A stretch of DNA of 64,000 nucleotides from Sepioteuthis lessoniana (GCA_963585895.1 OY757904.1:8528360-8592359), one strand, 5' to 3'. Positions 43,400-56,860 are shown, numbered from the stretch's first letter. Made by a program: numbers and translations. Notes: generated by a model not told the origin, from the letters alone.

Positions 43400-43930
43400 G
43401 CCAGAAATGAGGTGGAGATTTCTTGTGGAATTTTCAGGATTTAACAAGAGAAAGAAAAATTCGAGACTGTCTGATATTGTAAAGACGGCTAACTTATTCT
43501 AGCAGGTTCAGAAAGTTTGTTGAGGACAACCCAAGAAATTAATCAGGACAATTGTAAACCATTTCAAGGTGGTACAACCCACTATAAGATGCATGGTGTA
43601 TAAAAATCTCTCACATAGCACTGTCAGGGAATTTTAAAAACATTAACTTCAAACTGTGGCTTCTAGCCATACATATTTAAATCCTGTGGACAGCTATGTC
43701 TGGGGAAAATAGTCAGCGGTTTCACAATACGAAAGACTCGTTGAAGACTATCATGCACGTGATAGTCAACATGAATTAGAACCATTTAATCCAGACATGC
43801 AGTAATCTTTCTGAGACGAAACTAAGACTACCCCCGAACCTTTTTTCTATGTGTCAAAGTTTTACACAATTTTTTAAGATATGCTAATTTTTCTTTACCA
43901 TTTCATTATATTTGGTTTTGGAGCAACCCA
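43400..43930 (+). pseudogene. Tc1/mariner-superfamily transposase remnant, internally deleted
   Basis: The plus strand gives FVEDNPRN, then IVNHFKVVQPTIRCMVYKNLSH (helix-turn-helix region, about 43500-43620). It jumps to SSHTYLNPVDSYVWGK (about 43660-43710), corresponding to the conserved SPDLNPLDYYVWG block that holds a catalytic Asp, followed by NTKDSL. The central part with the first two catalytic residues is missing. The motif style is that of ITm-type Tc1/mariner elements with a long D-E/D spacing. Stops and frame changes are frequent and I did not find terminal repeats. Confidence 0.55.
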
Positions 43931-43972
43931 TAGATGTTTACATAAGTTAATGAACTGATCTAAGGAAGATTT

Positions 43973-43973
<1 letters not shown>

Positions 43974-44049
<76 letters not shown>
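43974..44049. repeat. (TA)n microsatellite
   Basis: Long TA run. Confidence 0.95.
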
Positions 44050-44052
<3 letters not shown>

Positions 44053-44973
44053 TATGTGTGTGTGCTGTTTAATAGTTGCAGGTCGGATTTAAAGGAAATG
44101 TTTCAGTAGAAAGATTGTTTGTTTTTTAAATCAGAATTTTTTTTCTTCAACGAATGTCATTTGGCTTCTGACTATTTGAGAAATTACTTAAATGACTAAA
44201 ATTAACGATTCAATGAATTAGAAATAATACATATTTTTCGACTACACGTTGATATATAAGCACTAAGTTTATTCCTGACTAATGCAGTTTGTGTTTACTT
44301 CCTTCTAATTCCCTTAGGAATGGTATATAACTCCATTTCTTCAAAAAGGTCAGGTCAGGATTATTTCCTATTGCTTGGCTCCCATAGCTGACAAAAATCC
44401 AACAATTTAACAGCCGTCTTGTCAATCTTTGTTCGTTGAACTATCGAGAAAGAGCACCAAATGAACTTAAATACAATATTACAATGCAGCAGTAAATGAC
44501 AGAATGATAAAAAAATAGTGAAGTATATAATTTAAAAACAAAAATACCACAAAAATTTTCATTAAATAATTATTTTATGTAGCGACTTAAATCTAATTTT
44601 CAATGTTTAAAAACGACTTAATATGTTATAAATTTTTTACAACTTAATAATGAAACATAAAAAGGTTTTAGATCAAATGCAGAAATATTAGAAAGTTTCA
44701 TTTAAATCTTATTTATTATGATTGACTCAAAGGAATTAAAATTTGAAACAAAGAAAAATATTTGAAGCCACTGACTAATAAGTCTCTGCTTTCTATTATG
44801 TCTAAACTTTGCTTATATAAAAGCATGGAAAGGAAGAATTTTGCTCCCTCTTAGTTTTGCAAGGTGAAAATGCAGCTACTTGTATATTCATTCGTCAAAT
44901 ATTTTCTCTGATATTACTGACATATCGTAGATAAATTGCATCTCGACAAATATTTTCTTCAAATCTTAATGAG

Positions 44974-45033
<60 letters not shown>

Positions 45034-45978
45034 CATACATATTCCATAGTGAATATTGTAAATTTTGATGTGCATTCTCTTCCACTTTTCTAAGTGTATA
45101 TTAGATATAAAAGAAATAACTGAAAATTATTCGATGGGGATATGGAATAAAAGAAACGTCCTGTGGAACATTTCAAAATAAACCCGTCATAGGATCACCT
45201 GCTCTTGAATGCGCAACAACATTCTAATTACGCGAACAGATTTGAACATTTACATTTCGCCGTTAGACGTTGATTTGACAGGATGCTTTAAAGGGGCCTC
45301 ATGTCAGTGAGGTGGGGCCGATGTGCAAATAAAACCATCGAGAGGAAGGCTCCGAAACGGTGCACATTCTCTCCTGATGACCCCAAAACAAACATGGAGT
45401 TAAAACTGCTCGGTGGAAATGAGAATGGCTAAAGGAGCGTTTTCCATCCGCTCACTTTTTGGTGAGTTTCCTCACTTGGTAAGTAACTTCCTTCTTATTT
45501 TCTTACTTAAAGGTATATCAACTTTTAACCTACATTTCTTTATGTTTTTTATAATACGTCATTTCTTTATGTTTTCTATAATACGTCATTTAACTTGTGT
45601 AATTTATAACATTGAAGAATAAATTACCACATTTTGACTGCTAACAAAAAGCATGTTCATCAACACAAAAATTATTCAGGGAATCAGCGTAAATTGTTTC
45701 AGATTCCATTTGCAGTTTCTATCGAACTAAACAAGCCATCAATTTGCATGAAAGGTTGGACTAAAGAGTTCATTGACTAATAAGGAAAAAGAAATTCGTA
45801 ATAACTATAATATAAACTGCATTACTGCGAATACTTTTAGATTATAAACTTGTATAATAAACTAAGAGTTGTTAATATGATTAAAGTAAAATATAATCCT
45901 TTTCACATATTGGTAGAAAACAGGAGTCTTCTTTACGAGTCTTTTGTGAAACGTCTATTGTATCATTCATTTTGAAGA
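44050..45978. other. AT-rich sequence without a recognised feature
   Basis: A (TA)n run lies at 44977-45031. A GC-richer patch at about 45180-45480 contains a 69-codon open frame with no family resemblance. Confidence 0.35.
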
Positions 45979-46206
45979 CACACTGAGCGTAAGGGTTATC
46001 TTGTAAGGAAATAGAAACGGTGACGAGAGTTCAAATCCTAAACGAGGCTATTAGCGTTTCACTGCGTGCTAGTCCCCATCTGCTCACTTCACAGCAGACT
46101 GGGTTATCTTGGCGAGATTAGGCAACCAGTCCAGGAAAAGCAAAACTCTGAATTCAAGCCAGCTTTATTTCGCTCAAAATCTGCCTGTTGCAGAGGGGTG
46201 GGGTAA
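45979..46206 (+). mobile_element. tRNA-derived SINE, family 1, copy j
   Basis: GCGTAAGGGTTATC and GAGTTCAAATCCTAAACGAG form the head. The AGATTAGGCAACCAGTCC block and GCAGAGGGGTGGGGTAAG form the end. Confidence 0.65.
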
Positions 46207-46444
46207 GTACATACTTTTGAATTATTCGTAATTTCAAGTATCGTATTCTTTCTAACGTTCTTGTATTCAAAAGATGTAGAGTATGGTATTCTGCCCGCTT
46301 ACATGTTTATGAGGGCGCAATTGACACCTCTGCACCAGGTATTTATAAGAGTAATATCTTAAGATTTATAGTTTTTTAATTGTTATTTCTTATCAATGAT
46401 TGCGAGAAGGCACAAATCTCTCTCTCTTAATCTCTCACTTTCTC

Positions 46445-46512
<68 letters not shown>

Positions 46513-47338
46513 GTATGTGTGAGAGAGAGAGAGAGAGAAACTTTTTAAAAAATTGTAGCAACCAGCTGCCGTGAAAAGCAACATTCAAAATATTATTAGG
46601 TTCGACTGCTGACAAAAGCAGCTGATTGAAAACAGCAAAATTCACAGTGACGTCACAAAGGATATATTGAGTCTTTGTCTCCCTCTGTCTCTTGTGTAAT
46701 TTTTTTCTTTTAGGTTTCTAATTCATACACTTAAATTATCTGAAGTTTAGATAATTTTTGTTTTGATTATTAGAATAAACTCTTCAAACCTACCTAACAT
46801 TTATTCCTTTTTTTTTAAATAATTATCTTCTTAAACTATATTTTCAGACGTTTCATGGAAGATATCCAATTGTCTGCCCTTGTTCAGAGACTTTCACCAT
46901 TATGATGGAAAACTAGCCGCGTTGCTTTTGAAACTGAAATCGATTACAGAAATAAAAATCAAAATGCGCCAAAATACTAATTATCTTTCCTGCTTGTATG
47001 ACGTGACAATATATCAGGAAATCAACTCTGGACTCCCACAGAACCGAAGTGGAAATTTTGCCAACTTAAAGTTACTTCCACTTTAAACTATGCGGAACAC
47101 ATTACGTTTATGTTTTTGTTTTGGAAGACATTAGATATCTCGTCGTCTCTTATCACCAATAATACAGAAGCCTGAAATATATACGGTCTTTAAACATGAT
47201 CAAAACCAAGCAAAAAATCAAGAAATAAAAATGAGTTATTTGTTTGCATATTTTTCTGCCTTTCAAATGTCCTGGTCAGATGTAAAAGTTTTTCTAATCA
47301 CAAATATTTTCCGCTAAGTTTTCTGGGGAAAAACCCTT

Positions 47339-47402
<64 letters not shown>

Positions 47403-47725
47403 CTATGAAAATATTAACAAGAATATGCTATTAACGACTTATAGCTTTTCAGGACTGTATGTGGCCAAAACAAATTTGTAGGTTTAATCTTTTGATTATA
47501 TTTCGATAACTTCTCTTCCTTTATATGTTTTATCATATATTTCAATTGAAACATCATTAAAAGATAAACAAAAAGAGATTATAAAATTATAGTATAACTA
47601 TTTATCACTTTAGCAAAAATCCATATCTTTTAGTATTTGAGTACTTTTTTCCTTATTTACATAAAGAATTAATATCTCCAGAAAATGACTCTTTCTTTTG
47701 AAGGAAATAACGAAATGGCAATTGA
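46207..47725. other. AT-rich sequence with microsatellites
   Basis: (TG)n-(GA)n at 46445-46541 and (TC)n-(TA)n at 47339-47401. The open frame at 46880-47086 has no recognised family. Confidence 0.4.
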
Positions 47726-47727
47726 AT

Positions 47728-48040
47728 TAACATGATCAGAAAATCCGGCGAACACTTATGCATGACATAAGGAAACACTGGACATCTGTCTCGAGCTTAT
47801 TAAGTCTCAGCAGCAGTGTATACCGTGATTTCCACCTCTGTAGATCGAACCAGCAACCACAGATTGCAGTGACAAAAATCTACAACTGAGCCACCAGTTC
47901 ATATCGCATTCAAGTGACGCCAAATCAACTAGTTATGGTAATTGAGCGGCCAATTGACCTAAATGTGTCTTACAAGTTACAATTGTATTCTTTACAGAGG
48001 ACACGGTCACCTCCAGGGCCACATCTTTCCAAGAGGATTA
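47728..48040 (-). mobile_element. Ribozyme-bearing SINE, copy 3
   Basis: In minus orientation this is the cleanest single unit, about 310 bp: a 5' part with GGAAAGATGTGGCCCTGG, a middle with CATAACTAGTTGATTTGG, the tRNA-like segment (B box in reverse at 47841-47851), hammerhead HHR-E and the tail with GCCGGATTTTCTGATCATG. It has no second ribozyme. It shows that the segments either side of the N gap in copy 2 are normally adjacent. Confidence 0.7.
47762..47826 (-). ncRNA. Type I hammerhead ribozyme, decayed (HHR-E)
   Basis: The minus strand reads CTGCTGAG (A6 to C), a weak stem II (GACT with GCTC), GAGA instead of GAAA, CAGATG instead of CAGCTG, then GTCC before AGTG. Stem I CACTG/CAGTG is kept. 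Two core changes make it inactive. Confidence 0.65.
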
Positions 48041-50197
48041 GAAATATGCGTCCGCGTAATTATTATGACCCCAAAGGAGAAATGACGAAGATATTTTCTT
48101 TCGTCACCATCAATAGGTATTATTAAATTGGGATAATCTATTCCTGCTAGCAAGATAAAATTTCTGAATGGTCGCTCAGAGGCGACACAAGTAGTCGCCA
48201 TAGTGACGAAAAAAAGGAACAAACACAACTAATTCTGCCGGAGAAACCCTTCATTCGAAATCCTGGTTTCTTGTACTAAATATCAGATAGGTAAATGTTG
48301 ATCATAATTAAAATATCTTGTCCAATAGAGACAAGACAAGAAGTTTTCATAAGCAACAGACATGAGTATTATAAATTATAAATCACGTAATCCTTATATT
48401 TCTACTCCTGTTTTTTTTTTTTTTTTTTTACAAACTGTCGCTGCAGCTGGTTGTACTGGATTTTTTAAGATCAAAGGAAGCGCTAAATAACACCTTGTGA
48501 ATAATTTAAACAAAAATTGAAATAAAAAATATAATTTTACAAAGATCGAATATTTTTGCTGTATTCTCAGAACAAGAAATAGAATTAACCCCTTTTCCAG
48601 TAATAGAAGTGCCATTAAAACTACATTTAAATGTAAAATAAAAATTCTAGCACTATTGTTAGAAAGCCGCAATCAATTCCGATGATTTTATTGAGAATTA
48701 TGAAAAAAAAAAGCTTCATTTATCTTCTGTTTAATGACAAAGTTTTATAATTGAATCGATATTTAATTGATGCACAGATTCAATCGGAATATTTTTAAAT
48801 ATTAATAAATGAAATCGTTTATGTTCTGTTTAGTTGTTTGTTTGTTTGTTTGTTTATAGCACTTTATTTTTTTTTTTAAATACTACCTTGTTTAAAATTA
48901 AAACTTTTGTAACGTCTTCAGCGAAGATAAAATGAAAAGTTCATATGTCGTATTATGCCAAGAGAAATGATCAGTTTGCTATTTTCAATCATGACCGACA
49001 GTTTAATTCACTTATTTATTTCAGGTGAACTGAATTCGGTAAACTTGTAATAGAAATCAGAATCGAAGAGGATTTCAAAGAGATTATTCTTCAGATGAAT
49101 CAGATTGTCTACCGCACACATCAATTGTTCTTGATGCTTTCAATTTTAAATACATTATTTTTTTTAAAGTAGAGCAATATTAAAGGTTAATTGTTCATTC
49201 TTTAAGATCAAATTTTGAAAGAAGGAATAAGATTGCAATTTACTATCGTGTTCAGTCTGACATTTTAAGACAAAACACTTTTTCGAATACAATGTGTGGG
49301 TTACGTAGAGGACGGTTAATTACAAGCTGATTAGGGTAATCAGGAGCAGGAAATCAGCAACAACCGTTCCTTAAACAGGACTCTTAATGTTCATTTCCTT
49401 CGAGATCGTTCGAAAGGTAGAAATTCAGGTCCAGTAGCTTGTAATGATAATTTGGATTTGCTCTCTACTTAGGCCAAATTAAAATCTTTGATACATCTTT
49501 GTTTTTTGTGTAAAAGATTGTGCTTCTACATATTTCTGTCTGTAGATAATAATGTTAAGGGAGGTATTCGAGGGAATGGGGAATCTATAAGATTCAGTTT
49601 TATGTATTGTCAAAACACAACTTTTTTTCCTTCATCATTCTTTTCTTCGACGTTCTTGTTTGTCATCCCAGTCTACAACAAAGGCACGAAACCGTTTATT
49701 CCTTTGAGCGTTTGATGTATTTTCTGTCTTGGCGTTCTTTGATTCCCACTTTCACCGAAACTGAAAGCCTTGATAAACATCTATTTGGTGTAGCCTTTCT
49801 GTTATGCAACTGTACCATCGTGGCGATCAGGGTCACTGCTGTCCAAATTTAAGCTTTAAAGTTCCTTTGATTACATTGCAGCTGTCACTTGTCTTACAAT
49901 AAAAAGTAAAGTAAATTCTTTTGTGAAGCGAGGAAAAAAGCTCACAGCGCGCCAAGCGTTCTTTTCACATGATCCAAAAGTGAGCTGTATGCAGACATTC
50001 AGTTCTAATAAAGGAAATTCTTTCTTTTTTTTTTTTTTCGTGGAGGCAGTTTAGTCTCATAATTAACTCCCCTATTTTGTGGGGCGTTTTTACCCCGCAG
50101 TAAGGGATGCAGTCGGCGTATTTTAAACTTCGCTAACTGGTTGTTCGATATCTGAGAAACGACGAACGAATACGATGCAACAACAACAACAACGGCA
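48041..50197. other. AT-rich sequence without a recognised feature
   Basis: A (TTTG)n run lies at about 48834-48857. Overlapping frames at 49488-49852 have no family signature. A (AAC)n-(AAT)n tract at 50180-50240 begins the LINE array. Confidence 0.4.
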
Positions 50198-50456
50198 ATA
50201 ATAATAATAATAATAATGATAATGATGATAATAATATTGTACCAAATGTGATTGGTGCTTTTGGCACAGTAATTAAAGGATTATTAAAGGGCCTGGAGGA
50301 CTTGGAAGTTGGCGGATGAATGGAGACCATCCAAATGACAGCATTATTGAAGACGGCCAGAATACTGAGAAGATTCCTGGAGACTTGAGGAGACTTGCTG
50401 TCACTCAAACTCCAGTGAAAAACTATCAGCTGAAGGTGATTTGAAAAACTCTAAAG

Positions 50457-50493
<37 letters not shown>
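50198..50493 (+). pseudogene. R4/Dong-like LINE, short C-terminal copy between (TAA)n tracts
   Basis: It starts directly after (AATAAT...) at about 50240 with IVPNVIGAFGTVIKGLLKG and continues ILRRFLETWGDLLSLKLQ. It ends in GAAAAACTCTAAAGG plus (AAT)n (50456-50493). Confidence 0.7.
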
Positions 50494-50494
<1 letters not shown>

Positions 50495-50885
50495 GATTAC
50501 AGAATTATAAGTTAAAATTATGTAGTGATAGAGATGAAACCGTTAATCCCAATGTGCAAATGCATCAAGCAAGCAAAAAGAATTGAAAAGATACATAAAT
50601 ACTTGGAGTTTACCAGAAAGCTGAAAACTCTGAGAAATATAAAGGTTGTGTTGATATCAATAATATCTAGCGCATTTGAAATAGTCTCTTAGACCATTGA
50701 AAAGAGACTGGCAATAAAGAAAATCAGCGGAAGAATCGGAACTATACAGACCACTGCATTGCGGAGATAGGCTGAAAAGAGTGACTTGCTGTTACTCCGA
50801 CTCTTGCAAAAGACCACCAGCCAAAAACGGTTGGAAAAATTCACAAGGATCGAAATAATAATTGTAATGATAATAATAATAATAA
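50494..50885 (+). pseudogene. R4/Dong-like LINE, internally deleted copy with (TAA)n tail
   Basis: The plus strand has KLKLCSDRDETVNPN (damaged CCHC). A jump over the endonuclease follows, to KRLAIKKISGRIGTIQTTAL (about 50695-50770), and the copy ends with ATTCACAAGGATCG plus AATAATAATTGTAATGATAA repeats. Confidence 0.65.
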
Positions 50886-51215
50886 AAGTGGAGTTTACCG
50901 TCACGGTGAACCACTTAGTGAAAATCAAAGTAAAAGAAAAGAGAGCACTAAGACCTAACAAGAAATCAAAAAAATATAGACCATGGGGATGACGGTGGTA
51001 CAACTTGTGACTGATGTACTTGGAACGATTCCCAAAGACTAGATAAAGGGACCGAAAGAGTTCGAAATCGGCGGTCGAGACGATGCCATCCAAACGACAG
51101 CATTGTTGAGGTAGGCCAGAATACTAAGGAGAGTCTAGGAGATTTGAGAAGGCTTGCTGTCTCTTAGACTAGAGTGAAAGACCATCTTCTAACGCATATG
51201 TGAAAAACTCGCATT
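50886..51215 (+). pseudogene. R4/Dong-like LINE, C-terminal copy
   Basis: TMGMTVVQLVTDVLGTIPKD and DAIQTTALLR correspond to the NMKVTVIPIVIGALGTVPK and ETIQTTALLR blocks. The copy ends at GTGAAAAACTCGC and ATTATAATAATAG. Confidence 0.65.
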
Positions 51216-53020
51216 ATAATAATAGAAGAACCAAATCCAGAAAGAATCAGAACGCTAGGAGAAAAAGAAAATTACAAGACCCTGGCAACATTGGAAGCAG
51301 ACACTATCAAACAAACAGAAATTGAAGAAAAATAAGAAAAAAAGTTCCTCAAACAAACGATACAACTGCTCAAAATTAGGCTCTGTAGCAATAGATACCT
51401 GGAAAGTATCCCTTGTAAGATATTCAGGACCATTCATAAAATGGACAATGGAAAAACTAAGACAAATGGACGAGAGGACAAGAAATTTGATGATGATGCA
51501 CAAGGCCTTACTTTGAACATATGACATAGACTCATCATCATCATCATCATCAGCATGTCATGCCGCCAGCACAGATATCCCTGACCCTCTCTCGCCACTA
51601 GTCCCTAACGTTCATCGCTTCTGGCAAGTCCTCAGGGCTATATCCCGTATCCTCAAAGAGCTGCTGTATGTAGGTTCGAGCTGGTCGTTCTGCTTTTGCT
51701 CAGCCATATGAGGGGGTCCATAGGAATACATCACTTATGAGCTCGTCCCTGCTTCTCTAACAGTGTCCTGTACGTCTGGTTCGTCTAGCTTGGATAGTTT
51801 TCGTGATGGGAGGTAGGTGGTCGTATAATTAGTGCTTTGTGGGATGTTGCCTCCAGGACTTGTTCAATATTGCTCGTAGCATTCTTGTGTAGTTGCCGTC
51901 TAGCTTTTTCTACAGCCGTTTAGTTAGCGTCCAAGTAGTGCATCCATATAGCAGTATCGAGACGACCGCTGCCTGGAAGAAACTGCGTTTCATTTTATGG
52001 GTCAGGTCTGACTTCCATATGATCGATAGCCTATCGATAGCTGTCCATGCCTTCGTTAGCCGCGTGTCGATGTCTTTTTCGGTTGATGAGACACTGCTTC
52101 CTAGGTAGGCGAACTTGTCTACTAGTTTCAGAGAGCTACCGCTTAGTGTGGAAATGTCGCCTGTTTGATTAAAGCACATATATTCCGTTTTGTGTGCATT
52201 GAAAAGGAGGCCAATGCCTGCGGTAGCTCGTTCCAGACTATGCAGTAGTGTTTCGGCTTGGACGGGTGTATTTGCCAGAATCGATATGTCATCGGCGTAG
52301 TCGGCGTCGGTAATTGTTTTTGTGGGATACCTTCTGCTTCTTCTCTTTGTCAGCTCGAAGCCGTTTTCTTTGATTTTATCAATCGATGTTCAAAGCACGT
52401 AGTCTAGACATATGATAAAGAGGTATGGGGCTAGCTAGCGTGTCCCCTTGCTGTACTCCTGCTACAATGTCGAAGTATTTGTATCCCCATCCGGTGAACG
52501 TACTTTCACTTTGGTGTTTCTATAGAGAATCGTTATTGCTGCGACGGTCTCTTTTAGTATGCCTTATGGTAGTAGGATTTGTTCCATCTTCCCTCTGCGA
52601 ATGGAATCAATGGTCTCGGTAAAGTCAACAAATAGGATTGTCGCCTGTAGATTTTTTGCCCGTATGCCTTCAAGGATTCTATGGATAGTCAATATTTGTG
52701 AGGTCGTGGTTCTATTTCTTCGGAAGCCAATATGTTGTCAATTTTGGGTTCTATGCGGTTTCGTAGTAGGGCATTGTATATTTTGGCTGCTATGGACGTT
52801 AGAACTCGCCAGCATGCATCAATACAAATATGGGAAGACTACCATAAAAAAGGACAAAGAAAGACTAATTACAGCGGTCAGAAACAAAATTGACAATAAA
52901 AGAACAAATGGAACAAAAACCATGAAAAATGAAATACGGAGAAAAACAATTGTATGGCTATTTCAAATGACAAACTGAAGAAATCTCACATGAAAAAAAC
53001 CTAGACAGGGCTAAGAAAGG
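51216..53020 (+). pseudogene. R4/Dong-like LINE copy split by an RTE-like LINE
   Basis: Left part (51216-51535): TLGEKENYKTLATLEADTI and IDTWKVSLVRYSGPFIKWT with LRQMDERTRNLMMMHKALL, the RT thumb. Right part (52807-53020): YKYGKTTIKKDKERLITAVR then in another frame NNCMAISNDKLKKSHMKKT, the linker that in related LINEs follows the thumb before the zinc knuckle. The two parts are contiguous in the family, so the minus-strand element between them is a later insertion. Confidence 0.7.
51536..52806 (-). pseudogene. RTE-like LINE, 5'-truncated, with (ATG)n tail
   Basis: The minus strand encodes the last two thirds of an RT and the C-terminal region: RVLTSIAAKIYNALLRNRIE (from about 52800), FDIVAGVQQGDTLAPYLFII, DADYADDISILANTP with the catalytic YADD (52288-52299), KLVDKFAYLGSSVSSTEKDI and SIIWKSDLTHKMKRSFFQAA (51910-52179), then GRPARTYIQQLFEDTG-like text and a stop. 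It ends in a (CAT/ATG)n tail (51533-51552), the sort of short-repeat tail RTE elements have. Stops and shifts occur, for example between 52380 and 52800. It lies inside an R4/Dong-like copy of opposite orientation. Confidence 0.75.
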
Positions 53021-56000
53021 TGAACTTTATTTTCATGTATTTCTTGGTCCAATTTTGATGCTTTGAAATATTTGCTTTTGGGAGAGGAGATTGCCAAGAA
53101 TATTTTCTATAGATTCACAAAGTATTCAATACCTTTTGACCTTCTTGTCTCCCTCAATTACAGCCTTTTTTTTTAAAGATCTGAGCGAATGGTCAAGAGT
53201 TTTTCTTTCGGTATAACTCACCTTAGTTTATAATCATTTCGAGGAAGCAAGTTCTTAAAGCTTTGCTCCGAATTCTCAACTTTTATATCTTCAAAAGCTT
53301 TCATTACCTTTCAATAATCTCTGCAACTCTCCTTTGATATGTTTAAACTGGACATTACCTCACTTAATAACATTTTTATTTTCTCTCAGCAGTTGTTAGG
53401 TCTTTCCTTTTACTCATGTTTCAATTCATATCATTGACTAAAAGAAAAAACAGTTTTTATTAAATTTCAGAGGTTTTAAGCTTATATTAAATTAATCTGC
53501 ATATAAACTTCAATCAGCCCATGATCGTAAATTCCAAATATTTCATAATCTAAACATTAAAATGACAAAAAAATTAGTAAAGTACTTTACTAACAGTAGA
53601 AATGGACAAGTTTAAATTTTACAATTGATAGATCAGAAATTTAGACAGGCTTTAAATAACCCAACAAGAGTTGACATGCCGTAAAACCAAACAGCATACA
53701 AGCACTGCTGACCTCACTCACCAACTATCTTTTTTATTCATCCTAATACATATATAATGTTTATAACTAGATAAATATGAGCGCCTTAGTGCTTTCTTCT
53801 TGAATTACGTGTTCTAAGTGACATGCAACGCTATTATTACAGCCGTGACTCTGAGGCTAGATAGGTTTTGAGATACAAACACTCTATACAATATATTACT
53901 GTGTAATGGCAGAAAATTTCTTATAAACATGAATGCCATATTCAGAAAATATCAGGTACAAGATAGCAACAAGAAAAGAATTTTTACCACCCAAACTTTT
54001 AGGATGTGGACATGGTAAAAGCTGATGACATGTGTATACAGTACTTAGTCATAGTAATAAGTAATATAATTGGTGGTCACAGTAAACTATGTAAGAGCAA
54101 AAGGATTTACTGTTAAACATATTTGAGAAATATCCAATGATGTAATAATCTCCTTTATATTATCATACACCAACTTTTTTTATCCTTCTCAGCCATCACA
54201 TAATTCAACGACGGCTTGAGTCGTGGTCACCAAGTTTTCTATTTTCAGCATTTTTGGAACTGAAAATTTTTTAGCGGAGATTTCACTTAAAATGCAAGTG
54301 TAATATTAAAGTAAATTCTCGTTTTATATTGCAGCATAAGCAGTGACCACTAGGGAGCTATAAAAGTTAACCTATCAACGACGTTCATTATCTTAAACAC
54401 AGTTTGTGGTTACTAATCTAAAATCACTTCCGTGAGATGGATTTCCAACAATCGACATAAATTTAGAATCATAACTTTCCTAACGCCGATAGGAAAACAA
54501 CTGAAGCATCCTGATGATAAACATCACTTATTAATCTTATAAGTCTTGTTAATGATTAGATTTGTCGAAAGTGTTTGAATTGAAAACCATGGATAATTGT
54601 TACACTCACTTGAATCATCTATACATTCTCTTGTATGATATAAAGCATAGCAGTGTAACACTCTTTACAGCTTAAACCAATAAAGCAAGGCTGGCTACTT
54701 GAATTATTCAAATCCAATATTAAACCTTTATTAATGTTGACGCTTGAATATATTCCTATCAAGATAACTTTTAAGCAACTAGAAGAGACATACAAGAGTG
54801 CAGACAGTGAAATGTTGTTATTTGGTTATTACAAAATTACATAAGGTTTATGTGAATCCGTTTCCAAGTTCAGTAAGAAAAGTCTGACAATTTCCTTTCA
54901 TTATTAATTTAAGGTTATTTCCAAAGTGGTTCATTTAAGATTTACTAATCTAGAATCTATATAATACTTTATTTCAATTAGAACCACAAGAATAAAGGAG
55001 GAATGATAATCTCCAATTCTTCATTTCTGTAAATCATTTTGAAGTGAAATGTTAGTGTTGATTATCCTTCATATTTTACCGATTTCTGTTTTGTGGATCA
55101 TGTCGAATTCTTTGTCATGCTTTTGAACATCCGCTTAGAGGCTAAGAGGACTTCGAACGAGGAAGCTTCCCCTTCTAGGTCATATTATCAAAAGTAAAAT
55201 CTTTATAAAACTTCCTGCAGTTTCGTTACGTATAATTAATGTCTGCAACGAGAAAATTGACGTTGCTATTGAATATATCTCGACTCTAAGATTTCTAACA
55301 ACTGCTTATCAAAGTCTGAGATTGACTGCTCGAAGAAAATTTGGTCGTCTAACGTGAGGGTAGTGCAGTGACAGGATTTGCATACACTGTCACCCTTATG
55401 GTAGTGAACCATAATCTACCAGATAGTTTGCTAGAGGAACTACTTTCGCCACATCTTTAGCATCTGATGGTACCATAAGATCATGAACAAATTAATTATT
55501 AGTTAAGATCATCTCAGGGCGTCTCAAGTTTCAGTGATTATTTCACTATTTGACTTCCTAACCTTAACCCAAAATCGACAGACCTATGGACGTCTGATTG
55601 TTTTGGTTGATTAAGTGACCCGAGACCTATGACCTGTAAACACTGAATAATAGGAAGAATAAGTAAACTGAAATAAAAAAAAATTACAAACTACAAGTGC
55701 TATATTTAAAGATGCAAATTCATGACCCCTCTTCCCTCCGCAAAAAAAACGAGACAAAATCCCCAGTTATACCACAAAACTACCACATGGAAAATAATTT
55801 AACATTTTTAAATAACAATTTTTATTTATTTATTTATTTATTCTATAAAAAGTAAAAGATTGCATTTATTTTCTAACAAAATTGTAGCAAATACTGAATT
55901 TCAATTTCGTTTACCTTGTATTTCATTGGTTTATGTAATAAAAAAAATGGGGAAAATAACTTAATTTTCGACTGCCTTTTCATTTAATTATATGAATTTT

Positions 56001-56334
56001 TAGTAAAATATTTGGATGTTAGGAATTACTTTATCTATAAAAATAAATCCTTAATGCGAGCCAACCAGAAAAATCATAACGATATCAGTAAATACTTAAA
56101 TGTTTAGTCGTATTCTAATTGAACCAAAGAATTTTTGTCGCACATTTAAGTTGGGAATGTTTTAACAAGTGGGTCCAATAAGAAGAGATAATCTAACCAA
56201 ACTGAAAACTAAAACGTCAATAAAGATACAAAATTATGAGATGAGATTGGACGCTCGATTCTCACACAACTTTAATGCACTTGTTTTTTGGCAGCAAATG
56301 TAATTTTATGTTCCTGATGGGAAAAAAATAGAAT
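53021..56334. other. AT-rich sequence without a recognised gene
   Basis: A repeat D tail piece (TTTAAATAACCCAACAAGAG, about 53650-53700) is the only recognised feature. There is no open frame of note on either strand. Confidence 0.4.
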
Positions 56335-56690
56335 CAAATGATTGATTGATTGATTGGTTGGTTTTTAACGGCATAACAACCTGTCAAAAATTAGGCAATC
56401 ATAAATTACATTTTTTTTATTTGTCTCTTAAGAGTTTTTTTTTTACAAGCTCCTATTGAATACGAATATTTCTTAAAAAGAACTATTTGGCACATGGATC
56501 TGACGGTAACAGGTACTCCCACTCCGAATCAGAATGTACCCGGGAGTATTGGCACACTCCATATAGCTCCAGATGCAGTTTGGTGTCATTCTTAAGACAC
56601 TCCTTTTTTTATGGTGGTGGTGGGGGTCTTACTCTTTTGCTGGGGGGATACCGCTAGGATATTCAAATCCTCCTCGACAAGGTGTAAAAG
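56335..56690 (-). repeat. Dispersed repeat D, copy 7, with (TGAT)n tail
   Basis: In reverse: (GATT)n at 56338-56360, TTTTTAACGGCATAACAACC, the core GGCACATGGATCTGACGG, and the CTCCGAATCAGAATGTACCC block. The 90-codon frame at 56573-56845 overlaps it and is not recognised. Confidence 0.6.
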
Positions 56691-56860
56691 TAACCAATAA
56701 TCTGCTGTTTTCAGTAAAACAAAATTCTGGCATAAGTAAAATAAAGGGGCAAAAATCTTACATTAACATGAGACTACAAAAAGTAAGATGCCTAAAACGG
56801 GAATATTGGCTTGATTCTAAGTCGCAAAAAAATTGGTGGATTTAGATTTACAGTAGCAAT

